From positions 1 to 15,154 of the forward strand of contig JAHFQQ010000050.1 of the NCBI GenBank assembly GCA_023259235.1: a stretch of 15,154 nt of DNA, written 5' to 3'. Below, one piece after another: positions 6,274 to 13,124 of the stretch (position 1 is the stretch's first letter; each line of letters begins with the position of its first letter). The notes under the pieces were generated by a model. That model searched no databases, was not told where the DNA came from, and saw only the letters and a list, made by a program, of their open reading frames with translations. Source of the stretch: Polaromonas sp. (GTDB lineage Bacteria; Pseudomonadota; Gammaproteobacteria; Burkholderiales; Burkholderiaceae_C). The position numbers were made by a program, and so were the translations under genes.

Positions 6274-7485
6274 ATGATCATCAGCAGCCTGCTCGATACC
6301 GACTTGTACAAGTTCACCATGATGCAGGTGGTGCTGCACCAGTTTCCGGGAGCCGAGGTGGAGTACCGCTTCAAGTGCCGCAATGCAGGGGCCCCGGGAA
6401 TTGGCGATCTGGCGCCGTTCGCAGATGAGATTCGCGAAGAAATTCGCGAACTGTGCCAGTTGCATTTTCAGGATGACGAACTGGCTTACCTCAAGGCCAT
6501 GCGTTTCATCAAGAGCGACTTTGTCGATTTTCTGGGCTTGTTCCATCTGAACCAGAAATATGTGACCATCACTGCGTTGCCCTCGGGTGAGATCGAGGTC
6601 TCCATCAAGGGTCCGTGGCTGCACACCATCCTGTTTGAAATTCCGGTGCTGGCGATCATCAATGAGGTCTATTTTCGCAACACGCAAAGGCGGCCCGACT
6701 TCGCCGAGGGCCGCCGGCGCCTGGATATAAAGATCCGTGAACTGCAAGCCGACGAACTGCGCGAGCTCAGAATCGCCGACTATGGCACGCGCCGGCGCTT
6801 TGGCAAGGTCTGGCACGAGGAGGTGCTGCGAACCCTGATCACGAGGCTGGGCACGGGAACTGGCCAGGAAAAAGGCGCGGGCGCCCCCGGACAACTTGCC
6901 GGTACCAGCAATGTGCTGTTTGCCATGAAGCTGGGTTTGACACCGCTGGGCACCCTGGCGCACGAGTACTTGCAGGCGTGTCAGGCGCTTGGGCCGCGTT
7001 TGCGCGACAGCCAGGTGTTTGGTCTGGAATCGTGGGCCAGGGAGTACCGCGGCGATCTCGGCATTGCCTTGTCCGACGTCTATGGCATGAGTGCCTTCCT
7101 GCGTGATTTCGATCTTTATTTCTGCAAACTTTTTGACGGCACCCGTCACGACAGCGGCGATCCGTTTCAGTGGGGCGAGCGCATGCTCGCGCATTACTTG
7201 AACAACCGGGTTGACCCCAAAACCAAGACGCTGATCTTCAGCGATTCCCTGACGGTGCCGCGCACCATCGAGCTGTACCAGCAGTTCCGGGGGCGTTGCC
7301 TGCTGGCTTTTGGCATAGGCACCAACCTGACCAACGACCTGGGATACGAGCCGCTGCAAATTGTCATCAAGATGGTGCGCTGCAATGGCCAGCCGGTAGC
7401 CAAATTGTCGGATACGCCGTCCAAGGACATGTGCGACGATGAAAAATACGTCGCATACCTGCGTCAGGTTTTTGAAATTGCCTGA
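6274..7485 (+). CDS. pncB: Nicotinate phosphoribosyltransferase
   Basis: The product is 403 aa, the normal length of PncB. It joins nicotinate to PRPP, with ATP hydrolysis, to make nicotinate mononucleotide for NAD salvage. The N-terminus SLLDTDLYKFTMMQ is diagnostic. YRFKCRN, GTSNV-type TSNVLFAMKLGLTPLGTLAHE and HDSGDPFQWGE are all present. His230 in LAHEYLQA corresponds to the histidine that is phosphorylated in the enterobacterial enzyme. The IGTNLTND segment near the end binds phosphate. ATG at 6274 fits the family start; no strong Shine-Dalgarno is visible. It uses PRPP, the product expected from the PRS-like gene on the opposite strand at 12234-13124, but there is no sign of co-regulation. 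Confidence 0.96.
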   Translation: MIISSLLDTDLYKFTMMQVVLHQFPGAEVEYRFKCRNAGAPGIGDLAPFADEIREEIRELCQLHFQDDELAYLKAMRFIKSDFVDFLGLFHLNQKYVTITALPSGEIEVSIKGPWLHTILFEIPVLAIINEVYFRNTQRRPDFAEGRRRLDIKIRELQADELRELRIADYGTRRRFGKVWHEEVLRTLITRLGTGTGQEKGAGAPGQLAGTSNVLFAMKLGLTPLGTLAHEYLQACQALGPRLRDSQVFGLESWAREYRGDLGIALSDVYGMSAFLRDFDLYFCKLFDGTRHDSGDPFQWGERMLAHYLNNRVDPKTKTLIFSDSLTVPRTIELYQQFRGRCLLAFGIGTNLTNDLGYEPLQIVIKMVRCNGQPVAKLSDTPSKDMCDDEKYVAYLRQVFEIA

Positions 7486-7486
7486 T

Positions 7487-7509
7487 CCGCGGCATCGCGG
7501 TTTTCCGCG
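7487..7509 (+). terminator. Weak hairpin terminator after pncB, with overlapping alternative stem
   Basis: CCGCG (7487-7491) and CGCGG (7496-7500) pair around GCAT and are followed by only four Ts, two bases past the pncB stop. The second arm can instead pair with CCGCG at 7505-7509 around TTTT. The short T-run suggests partial termination at most. Confidence 0.4.
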
Positions 7510-7542
7510 TGCGGGCGATTTTTAACAAGAGTGGAGACGTTC

Positions 7543-8952
7543 ATGAGACCATCACTGCGGATCGCGGCGCTGGCGCTGTTTTTGTTCTGTCCTGGCCTGG
7601 CGCTCGCCGCGGAGTTTGACGGCAGTCAATTGTCGGCGGTGTGGGCCGTGCCCTTTGCCGGCATCCTGCTGTCGATCGCCGTGCTGCCGTTGCTGCTGCC
7701 GACTTTCTGGCACCACCATTTTGGCAAGGTGGCGGCCGCCTGGGCGCTGGCGTTCTTTGTGCCTTTTACCGTGATCCATGGGGTCAGCGCCGCCTCCGTC
7801 AGCCTGGCGCATGCGCTGCTGGCCGAATACATTCCCTTCATTGTCCTGCTGACCGCGCTGTTTGCCGTGGCAGGCGGCATTCATATTCGCGGCAATCTGC
7901 ATGGCCGCCCCGCCGTGAACGTCTGCATTCTCGCCATTGGCACGGTGCTGGCGAGCTTCATGGGAACCACGGGCGCTTCAATGCTGGTGCTGCGCCCCCT
8001 TATCCGCGCCAATGACAACCGCGTGCACAAGGCGCACGTCATCGTGTTTTTCATTTTTCTTGTCTCCAACATCGGCGGCTCGCTCACCCCGCTTGGCGAC
8101 CCGCCGCTGTTTTTGGGTTTTCTCAAGGGGGTCGATTTTTTCTGGACCGTCAGGCACATCTTTCCCGAGACACTTTTCATGACCGGCGCGCTGCTGGCGA
8201 TTTTTTACGCGCTGGACCGCCGGCTTTACCGTCGCGACGGTACGTTGCCGGTCGATCCGACGCCCGATACCCGGCGCCTCGGCTTTGACGGCGCCGCCAA
8301 TTTCGCGCTGCTCGCGGGGGTGGTCTTCCTGGTGCTGCTCAGCGGCTTCTGGAAATCATCCGTCGCATTCAACGTTCTGGAGACCGAAATCGGCCTGCCC
8401 GGGCTGGTACGGGATCTGGGCCTGGTGGCGATCACGCTGCTGTCGCTTCATATCACGGCGCCCAAGGTGCACGCCGACAACCAGTTTTCCTGGGGGCCGA
8501 TGGTCGAGGTGGCCAAGCTCTTCGCAGGGATCTTCCTGACCATCATTCCGGTGATCGCCATGCTCAAGGCCGGCATTCACGGTCCGTTTGGCGCCGTGGT
8601 ATCCGCCGTCACCAGGGCTGATGGACAACCCGATCCGGCCATGTATTTCTGGGCCACCGGCCTGTTGAGTTCCTTCCTGGACAATGCGCCGACCTACCTG
8701 GTATTCTTCAACACCGCCGGTGGCGACCCGGCAGTGTTGATGAGCACGCTGGCACCGACGCTTGCGGCGATTTCGGCCGGCGCCGTGTTCATGGGCGCCA
8801 ACTCCTATATTGGCAACGCCCCCAACCTCATGGTCAAGGCGATCGCCGAAGACCGCGGCATCCGGATGCCGGGCTTTTTTGGCTACATGGCCTGGTCGTG
8901 CGGCATTCTTGTGCCGCTTTTCATCATCGCGACCTTCCTCTTTTTCAAATAG
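7543..8952 (+). CDS. Sodium:proton antiporter / CitMHS-like membrane transporter (NhaD-related)
   Basis: The product is 469 aa. It is an inner-membrane protein with a leader-like first helix (IAALALFLFCPGLALAAEF) and about a dozen hydrophobic segments. Landmarks of the ion-transporter (ArsB/NhaD/CitMHS) superfamily are FMGTTGASMLVLRPLIRAN near 140-160, SNIGGSLTPLGDPPLFLGFL near 180-195, DNAPTYLVFFN near 380, and GANSYIGNAPNLMVKAIAED near 425. The repeated GG/PLGD/PP and GN-PN turns are the re-entrant substrate-binding loops of this fold. Relatives are annotated as sodium:proton antiporters or putative citrate transporters, and the sequence alone does not decide which. ATG at 7543 is chosen over the GTG at 7531 because GGAG (7533-7536) is then a properly placed ribosome-binding site. 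The next gene starts 14 bases after its stop. Confidence 0.85.
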   Translation: MRPSLRIAALALFLFCPGLALAAEFDGSQLSAVWAVPFAGILLSIAVLPLLLPTFWHHHFGKVAAAWALAFFVPFTVIHGVSAASVSLAHALLAEYIPFIVLLTALFAVAGGIHIRGNLHGRPAVNVCILAIGTVLASFMGTTGASMLVLRPLIRANDNRVHKAHVIVFFIFLVSNIGGSLTPLGDPPLFLGFLKGVDFFWTVRHIFPETLFMTGALLAIFYALDRRLYRRDGTLPVDPTPDTRRLGFDGAANFALLAGVVFLVLLSGFWKSSVAFNVLETEIGLPGLVRDLGLVAITLLSLHITAPKVHADNQFSWGPMVEVAKLFAGIFLTIIPVIAMLKAGIHGPFGAVVSAVTRADGQPDPAMYFWATGLLSSFLDNAPTYLVFFNTAGGDPAVLMSTLAPTLAAISAGAVFMGANSYIGNAPNLMVKAIAEDRGIRMPGFFGYMAWSCGILVPLFIIATFLFFK

Positions 8953-8966
8953 GGACTGAAGTTTCA

Positions 8967-9953
8967 ATGAGCCCCCCCAAAATTCTGGTTACCCGCGCTG
9001 TTTTCCCTGCGGTGATTGCACGCCTCGAACAGCACTTCGAGGTCGAATCCAATCAGGACGACGAGAACTGGTCCCGGGCGCAACTGATCGAGCGCCTGCG
9101 GGACAAGGACGGCGCTTTCACCACCGGCAGCGAGCGTATCGATGCCGCAGTGCTTGCCGCCTGCCCCAGCCTCAAAATCTGCGCCAACATGGCCGTGGGC
9201 TACAACAATTTTGACATCGACGCCATGACTGCGGCAGGCGTGCTGGCCACCAATGCACCCGGCGTGCTTACCGAGACCACGGCCGACTTCGGCTTTGCGC
9301 TGTTGATGGCGGCGGCTCGCCGCATGGCCGAGAGCGAGCACTACTTGCGGGCCGGCAAGTGGGACAAGTGGCGCTACGACATGTTTGCCGGCGCCGAGGT
9401 GCACGGCAGCACGCTGGGCATTCTGGGCATGGGCCGCATCGGGCAGGGGGTTGCCAGGCGCGGGGCGCTGGGCTTTGGCATGAAGGTGGTTTACCACAAC
9501 CGTTCCAGGCTGGACGCCGCGCTGGAAGCCCAGTGCCAGGCCACCTACGTGAGCAAGGAGGAACTGCTCATGTCAGCCGACCACGTGGTGCTGGTGCTGC
9601 CTTATTCACATGCGTCACACCACGCCATTGGCGCGGCGGAGCTGGCCTTGATGAAGCCGACGGCGACGCTGGTCAATATTGCGCGTGGCGGCATTGTCGA
9701 TGACGCCGCCCTGGCTGCGGCCCTGCGCGACAAACGCATCGCCGCCGCCGGGCTCGACGTGTTCGAAGGCGAGCCCAGGGTGCACCCCGATTTATTGAGC
9801 CTGCCAAACGTGGTGTTGACGCCGCACATCGCCAGCGCCACGCTGCCGACGCGCCTGGCCATGGCCAATCTGGCGGCCGACAACCTGATTGCATTTTTTA
9901 GCGGAAAAATGCCTTTGACGCCCTTAAATGCTGCACAGGCAGCTATCAAATAA
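8967..9953 (+). CDS. D-2-hydroxyacid dehydrogenase, glyoxylate/hydroxypyruvate reductase type
   Basis: The product is 328 aa, normal for the family. It is a cytoplasmic NAD(P)H enzyme that reduces 2-keto acids such as glyoxylate, hydroxypyruvate or 2-ketogluconate. Visible elements are NMAVGYNNFD and VLTETTADFGFALLMAAARR in the substrate domain, the dinucleotide loop GMGRIG at 154-159, and the catalytic triad Arg240 (NIARGGIVDD), Glu269 (LDVFEGEP) and His287 (TPHIASAT). After the dinucleotide fold, YHNRSR has Arg where an NAD-specific enzyme often has an acidic residue, which hints at NADPH preference. The ATG lies 14 bases after the transporter stop. Its last residues (NAAQAAIK) and stop codon are encoded by an AT-rich repeat-like segment. 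GhrB-like is the best fit, but substrate is uncertain. Confidence 0.92.
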   Translation: MSPPKILVTRAVFPAVIARLEQHFEVESNQDDENWSRAQLIERLRDKDGAFTTGSERIDAAVLAACPSLKICANMAVGYNNFDIDAMTAAGVLATNAPGVLTETTADFGFALLMAAARRMAESEHYLRAGKWDKWRYDMFAGAEVHGSTLGILGMGRIGQGVARRGALGFGMKVVYHNRSRLDAALEAQCQATYVSKEELLMSADHVVLVLPYSHASHHAIGAAELALMKPTATLVNIARGGIVDDAALAAALRDKRIAAAGLDVFEGEPRVHPDLLSLPNVVLTPHIASATLPTRLAMANLAADNLIAFFSGKMPLTPLNAAQAAIK

Positions 9954-9957
9954 ATAG
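9934..9957 (-). repeat. AT-rich repeat-like element at the dehydrogenase 3' end
   Basis: On the minus strand this reads CTAT-N4-TTG-N2-AGCTGC-N-TG-N-G, sharing 16 of 24 positions with the livHM island at 2730-2753. It contributes the C-terminal codons and stop of the dehydrogenase. GCTAT/ATAGT can form a five-pair stem around the stop codon. Confidence 0.35.
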
Positions 9958-9967
9958 TAGATCATTC

Positions 9968-11305
9968 ATGGAACTGTGGTTGATGATGGCCTTGTTGACG
10001 GCCAACCTGTTGTTGCTGGTGCTGTTGATTGCGCGCAAGCCTCCTGACAGCGGAACTTCCGCGCTGCGGGTTGACATGGCGGCGGGCAATGACCGGCTCG
10101 AGCGTGAACTGAGGCGGGAGATCAACGACAGCGCACGCGCGGGCCGCCAGGAATTTGCCACCATCTTTGCGGTTTTCCAGCAAACACTGGTGCAGCAAAG
10201 CGCTGAAGCGATTCGCACGCAGAACACGCAGATTGATGCGTTTGCGCAGCAACTCACGCTGCTGCAAAAAACACTGGCGGACACCCTGACAACACAGCTG
10301 CAATCGGTCAGCGAATCCAATGCACGCCGCATGGCGGAAGTGCGGGAGACGCTGGAGCAGCAGCTGGCGCAACTGCAGCAAACCAATTCGGCCAAGCTCG
10401 ACGAGATGCGCAAGACCGTTGACGAAAAGTTGCATGCCACGCTGGAAACGCGTCTGGGTGAGAGCTTCAAGCAGGTCGCGGACCGGCTTGAGCAGGTGCA
10501 CAAGGGGCTGGGTGAAATGCAGACCCTGGCCCAGGGCGTGGGCGACCTCAAGCATTTGCTGACAAATGTGAAAACACGCGGAATTTTTGGCGAGGCCCAG
10601 CTGTCCGCGCTGCTCGAGCAGGTGTTCACGGTAGACCAGTATGCGGCGCAGGTAGTGACAAGCCCGGGGAGCAAGTATCCGGTCGATTTTGCCATCAGGC
10701 TGCCGGGCCGCTCTGATTCAGGCGAGCCACTGTGGTTGCCAATTGACGCGAAGTTTCCCAATGAAGACTATGAACGCCTGCTCGATGCGCAACAGCGCGC
10801 GGATAGCCTGGGCGCTGAACTGGCGGGCAAGGCGCTGGAAGCGCGTATCCGGCTGGAGGCCAAATCGATCTCCGAGAAATACATTGCGCCGCCCCATACC
10901 ACCGACTTCGCCATTTTGTTTCTGCCCACGGAGGGCTTGTACGCCGAAGTGTTGCGCCGTTCCGGGCTGATGGAGGGCCTGCAGCGCGACCACCGCATCA
11001 CACTGGCCGGGCCGACCACGCTGCTGGCCATGTTGAGCTCGCTGCAGATGGGTTTCAGGACGCTGGCGCTTGAAAAGCGCTCCAGCGAGGTGTGGCAGGT
11101 GCTGGGCGCGGTGAAGACCGAGTTTGGCAAGTTCGGTGACGTGCTGGCCAAGGTCAAATCACAAGCCGAAACGGTGCTCAATACGCTGAGCAGCGCCGAA
11201 CAGCGCAGCCGTGTCATGGGCAAGGCCTTGCGCAACGTCGAGGCGCTGCCCGAGCTGGAATCCGCCCGGCTCATCCCGCTGGACAAGTACCCTGACGACA
11301 ATTGA
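9968..11305 (+). CDS. rmuC: DNA recombination protein RmuC homologue
   Basis: The product is 445 aa, typical of RmuC, whose loss in E. coli raises inversion at short inverted repeats. It has one N-terminal membrane anchor (about residues 3-22, MALLTANLLLLVLLI) and a long Gln/Glu/Lys-rich coiled coil (about 40-195). The RmuC domain, related to PD-(D/E)XK nucleases, follows: NVKTRGIFGE at 200-209, PIDAKFP at 258-264, FLPTEGLYAEVLRRSGL near 320, and ITLAGPTTLLAMLSSLQMGF near 350. Asp260 and Lys262 fit the nuclease-like core. It begins 14 bases after the dehydrogenase stop and has no clear Shine-Dalgarno, so translation may rely on upstream ribosomes. Confidence 0.95.
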   Translation: MELWLMMALLTANLLLLVLLIARKPPDSGTSALRVDMAAGNDRLERELRREINDSARAGRQEFATIFAVFQQTLVQQSAEAIRTQNTQIDAFAQQLTLLQKTLADTLTTQLQSVSESNARRMAEVRETLEQQLAQLQQTNSAKLDEMRKTVDEKLHATLETRLGESFKQVADRLEQVHKGLGEMQTLAQGVGDLKHLLTNVKTRGIFGEAQLSALLEQVFTVDQYAAQVVTSPGSKYPVDFAIRLPGRSDSGEPLWLPIDAKFPNEDYERLLDAQQRADSLGAELAGKALEARIRLEAKSISEKYIAPPHTTDFAILFLPTEGLYAEVLRRSGLMEGLQRDHRITLAGPTTLLAMLSSLQMGFRTLALEKRSSEVWQVLGAVKTEFGKFGDVLAKVKSQAETVLNTLSSAEQRSRVMGKALRNVEALPELESARLIPLDKYPDDN

Positions 11306-11315
11306 TCCGACCCCG

Positions 11316-11337
11316 CGTGGCCGGCGCGCTGGCCACG
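11316..11337. terminator. GC-rich hairpin between convergent rmuC and LOG genes
   Basis: CGTGGCC (11316-11322) and GGCCACG (11331-11337) form a perfect seven-pair stem around an eight-base loop, 10 bases past the rmuC stop. No T-run follows on either strand, so it may stop RNA polymerase weakly or protect 3' ends. Confidence 0.4.
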
Positions 11338-11358
11338 GGACGCCAGCTGTCGCCAGGG

Positions 11359-12222
11359 CTACAGTTCGTAAAACGTCTTGATGGCGTCCCAGGCGTCCTC
11401 TGGTTCGTTCACATACGTAAAGAGTTTGAGGTCTTCCGGCGCGATGACTCCCTCTTCAATCAGTAGGTCAAAATCAATCAGCCGCTTCCAGTAGTTCGAG
11501 CCGAACAGAAGAATGGGCACCGGCCTGGCCTTGCGCGTCTGCACCAGCGCAAGGGCTTCAAACAGCTCGTCGAGCGTGCCGAAGCCGCCCGGAAAAGCCA
11601 CCAGCGCCTTGGCCCGCATCATGAAATGCATTTTGCGCATTGCAAAATAGTGAAACTTGAAGCTCAGTGAAGGCGAGACGTAGGGATTTGAAGACTGCTC
11701 ATGAGGCAGTGCAATGTTCAGGCCCACGTTGGGCATGCCGATTTCGTGGGCGCCGCGGTTGGCCGCTTCCATGATGCCGGGTCCGCCGCCAGTGCAGATA
11801 AAGAGCTGCTCACTGAGCGGGCGCGATTTGCTGTAAGCGGCCACCAGGCGCGCAAACCGCCGGGCCTGGTCGTAATAGCGTGAATTGTGCAGGTGCCGCC
11901 CGGCCAGCGCCAGCGCAGCCGCGTCACCGGTCTTTCGTGCCAGTGCCAGGCTCTCTTGCGCCGTCTCGGGGGCTGGAAAGCGTGCGCTGCCAAACACCAC
12001 GACGGTGTGTTCAATGCCCTGCGCGTGCTGCTCGATTTCGGGCTTGAGCATCTCGAGCTGGATGCGCAGCCCGCGCGTTTCGCGCCGCAACAGGAATTCG
12101 GGGTCGGCAAAGGCCACGCGGTAGGCGTCGGCCTGCAGCGGGTTGCCCTGCTCGGAATATGCCTGCAATTCGGCCCAGACGTCGGCGAGGGTGCGTTCGT
12201 TGAGTTTGTGAGGGGTGTTCAT
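11359..12222 (-). CDS. LOG-family nucleotide 5'-monophosphate phosphoribohydrolase (TIGR00730-type)
   Basis: The product is 287 aa, longer than the roughly 190-aa short LOG form. Characterised LOG proteins cleave the N-glycosidic bond of nucleoside 5'-monophosphates (cytokinin ribotides, often AMP) to free base and ribose 5-phosphate. The two hallmark motifs are present: GGGPGIM at 145-151 and PGGFGTLDE at 211-219 with catalytic Glu219. Arg196-Lys197 in FAMRKMHF supplies the conserved Arg. An extra N-terminal segment (about 1-70), LADVWAELQAYSEQ through QLEMLKPEIEQ, is helical and distinguishes the long form. ATG at 12222 is chosen because homology starts soon after; the 33 in-frame codons upstream overlap the PRS-like gene. 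It starts 11 bases after that gene's stop, so it is the third gene of the operon. Bacterial members are often labelled lysine decarboxylase in older annotation, which is wrong for this motif set. Confidence 0.88.
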   Translation of the reverse strand: MNTPHKLNERTLADVWAELQAYSEQGNPLQADAYRVAFADPEFLLRRETRGLRIQLEMLKPEIEQHAQGIEHTVVVFGSARFPAPETAQESLALARKTGDAAALALAGRHLHNSRYYDQARRFARLVAAYSKSRPLSEQLFICTGGGPGIMEAANRGAHEIGMPNVGLNIALPHEQSSNPYVSPSLSFKFHYFAMRKMHFMMRAKALVAFPGGFGTLDELFEALALVQTRKARPVPILLFGSNYWKRLIDFDLLIEEGVIAPEDLKLFTYVNEPEDAWDAIKTFYEL

Positions 12223-12233
12223 GCGGGAAGCTG

Positions 12234-13124
12234 TCAATGGGTTATGCCGGATAACGCGGCGGCGATGAGCGGTGCCACGCTGACCACGTTGCTTGAATGG
12301 CTGATGCAATCGGTGCTCCATACCTCGCCCACGCCGGCGTCAAGAATGACCTGCAAGGCGTCGCCCGCAAACAGGGCATGGGTCACGGCCACATCAACCG
12401 AGGCCGCACCTGCCGCCAGCAGCAGGCGCGCGGCGCGCGCGAGGGTCTGGCCGGTGCTTGCGATATCATCGAGCAAGACCACGGCACGGCCGGCTACGTT
12501 CACGGGGGGCAGCTCGATCTCGACGGCCCGGTCGCCGTGGCGGACCTTGCGGCACACCGCGTGGTCGAAATCGTGGCGCGTGGCGGCCTGGGCGACCCAC
12601 TGTGCCGACTCGGCGTCCGGTCCTACCAGCAGCGGCTGCTGCCGGCGCCCGGCGATCAGATCGGCCAGCAGGGCTGCGCCGGTCAATGCAATCGCGTGGG
12701 GCACCGGTATCGCCTCCTGCAGCGTGGCGACGCGGTGCAGGTGCGGGTCCACGGTGATCACGGCGTCGAACAGGTCCGCGAGAAAGCGCCCGATGATGCG
12801 CTGGCTGACCGCTTCACCGGGCAGAAATGCCACGTCCTGGCGCATGTAGGCCAGGTAGGGCGCCACCAGCGTCAGGTGCCGTGCTCCCAGCTCACGCGCG
12901 GTGCGGGCGGCCAGCAGCAGTTCCAGCAGTTTTTCGTTGGGATGGTCAAGCGTGCGCAGCAGCAGCACACTCTCGGGCAGCGATGCCGGAAGGCGCAGCT
13001 TGAACTCGCCATCAGGAAAGCGGTGGCGTTCGATCAGCGCCAATCGCAGGCCGGCTGCGCCGGCAAGCCGCAGCGCGCTTTCGTGCTCGTCTTCAAAGTA
13101 CAACAGCAAGGCGGGCGCTGTCAT
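12234..13124 (-). CDS. PRPP synthetase-like protein (ribose-phosphate pyrophosphokinase family), divergent
   Basis: The product is 296 aa, slightly shorter than housekeeping Prs (about 315). The family makes PRPP from ribose 5-phosphate and ATP. It keeps FPDGE (36-40), PYLAYMRQD (89-97, the PYxxYxRQD motif), DPHLHR (126-131) with the ATP-side His, Lys193 in CRKVR, and a PRPP loop LDDIASTGQT (218-227). That loop resembles the DDIISTGGT of archaeal synthetases rather than the DDMIDTAGT of bacterial Prs. The usual DLHAxQIQGFF segment is replaced by DPHLHRVATLQEA. ATG at 13124 overlaps the stop of the phosphorylase (TGATG), indicating translational coupling; a TTG at 13127 is less likely. This is probably not the housekeeping Prs. 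A phosphoribosyltransferase or altered-substrate kinase role tied to the phosphorylase is possible. Confidence 0.85.
   Translation of the reverse strand: MTAPALLLYFEDEHESALRLAGAAGLRLALIERHRFPDGEFKLRLPASLPESVLLLRTLDHPNEKLLELLLAARTARELGARHLTLVAPYLAYMRQDVAFLPGEAVSQRIIGRFLADLFDAVITVDPHLHRVATLQEAIPVPHAIALTGAALLADLIAGRRQQPLLVGPDAESAQWVAQAATRHDFDHAVCRKVRHGDRAVEIELPPVNVAGRAVVLLDDIASTGQTLARAARLLLAAGAASVDVAVTHALFAGDALQVILDAGVGEVWSTDCISHSSNVVSVAPLIAAALSGITH

Noticed and set aside
6148..7359. Minus-strand frame of 403 codons opposite pncB
   Set aside because: Same antisense artefact; pncB motifs on the plus strand are unambiguous.
11359..12222. Lysine decarboxylase label for the LOG protein
   Set aside because: GGGPGIM plus PGGFGTLDE define the LOG phosphoribohydrolase family; there is no pyridoxal-phosphate lysine motif.
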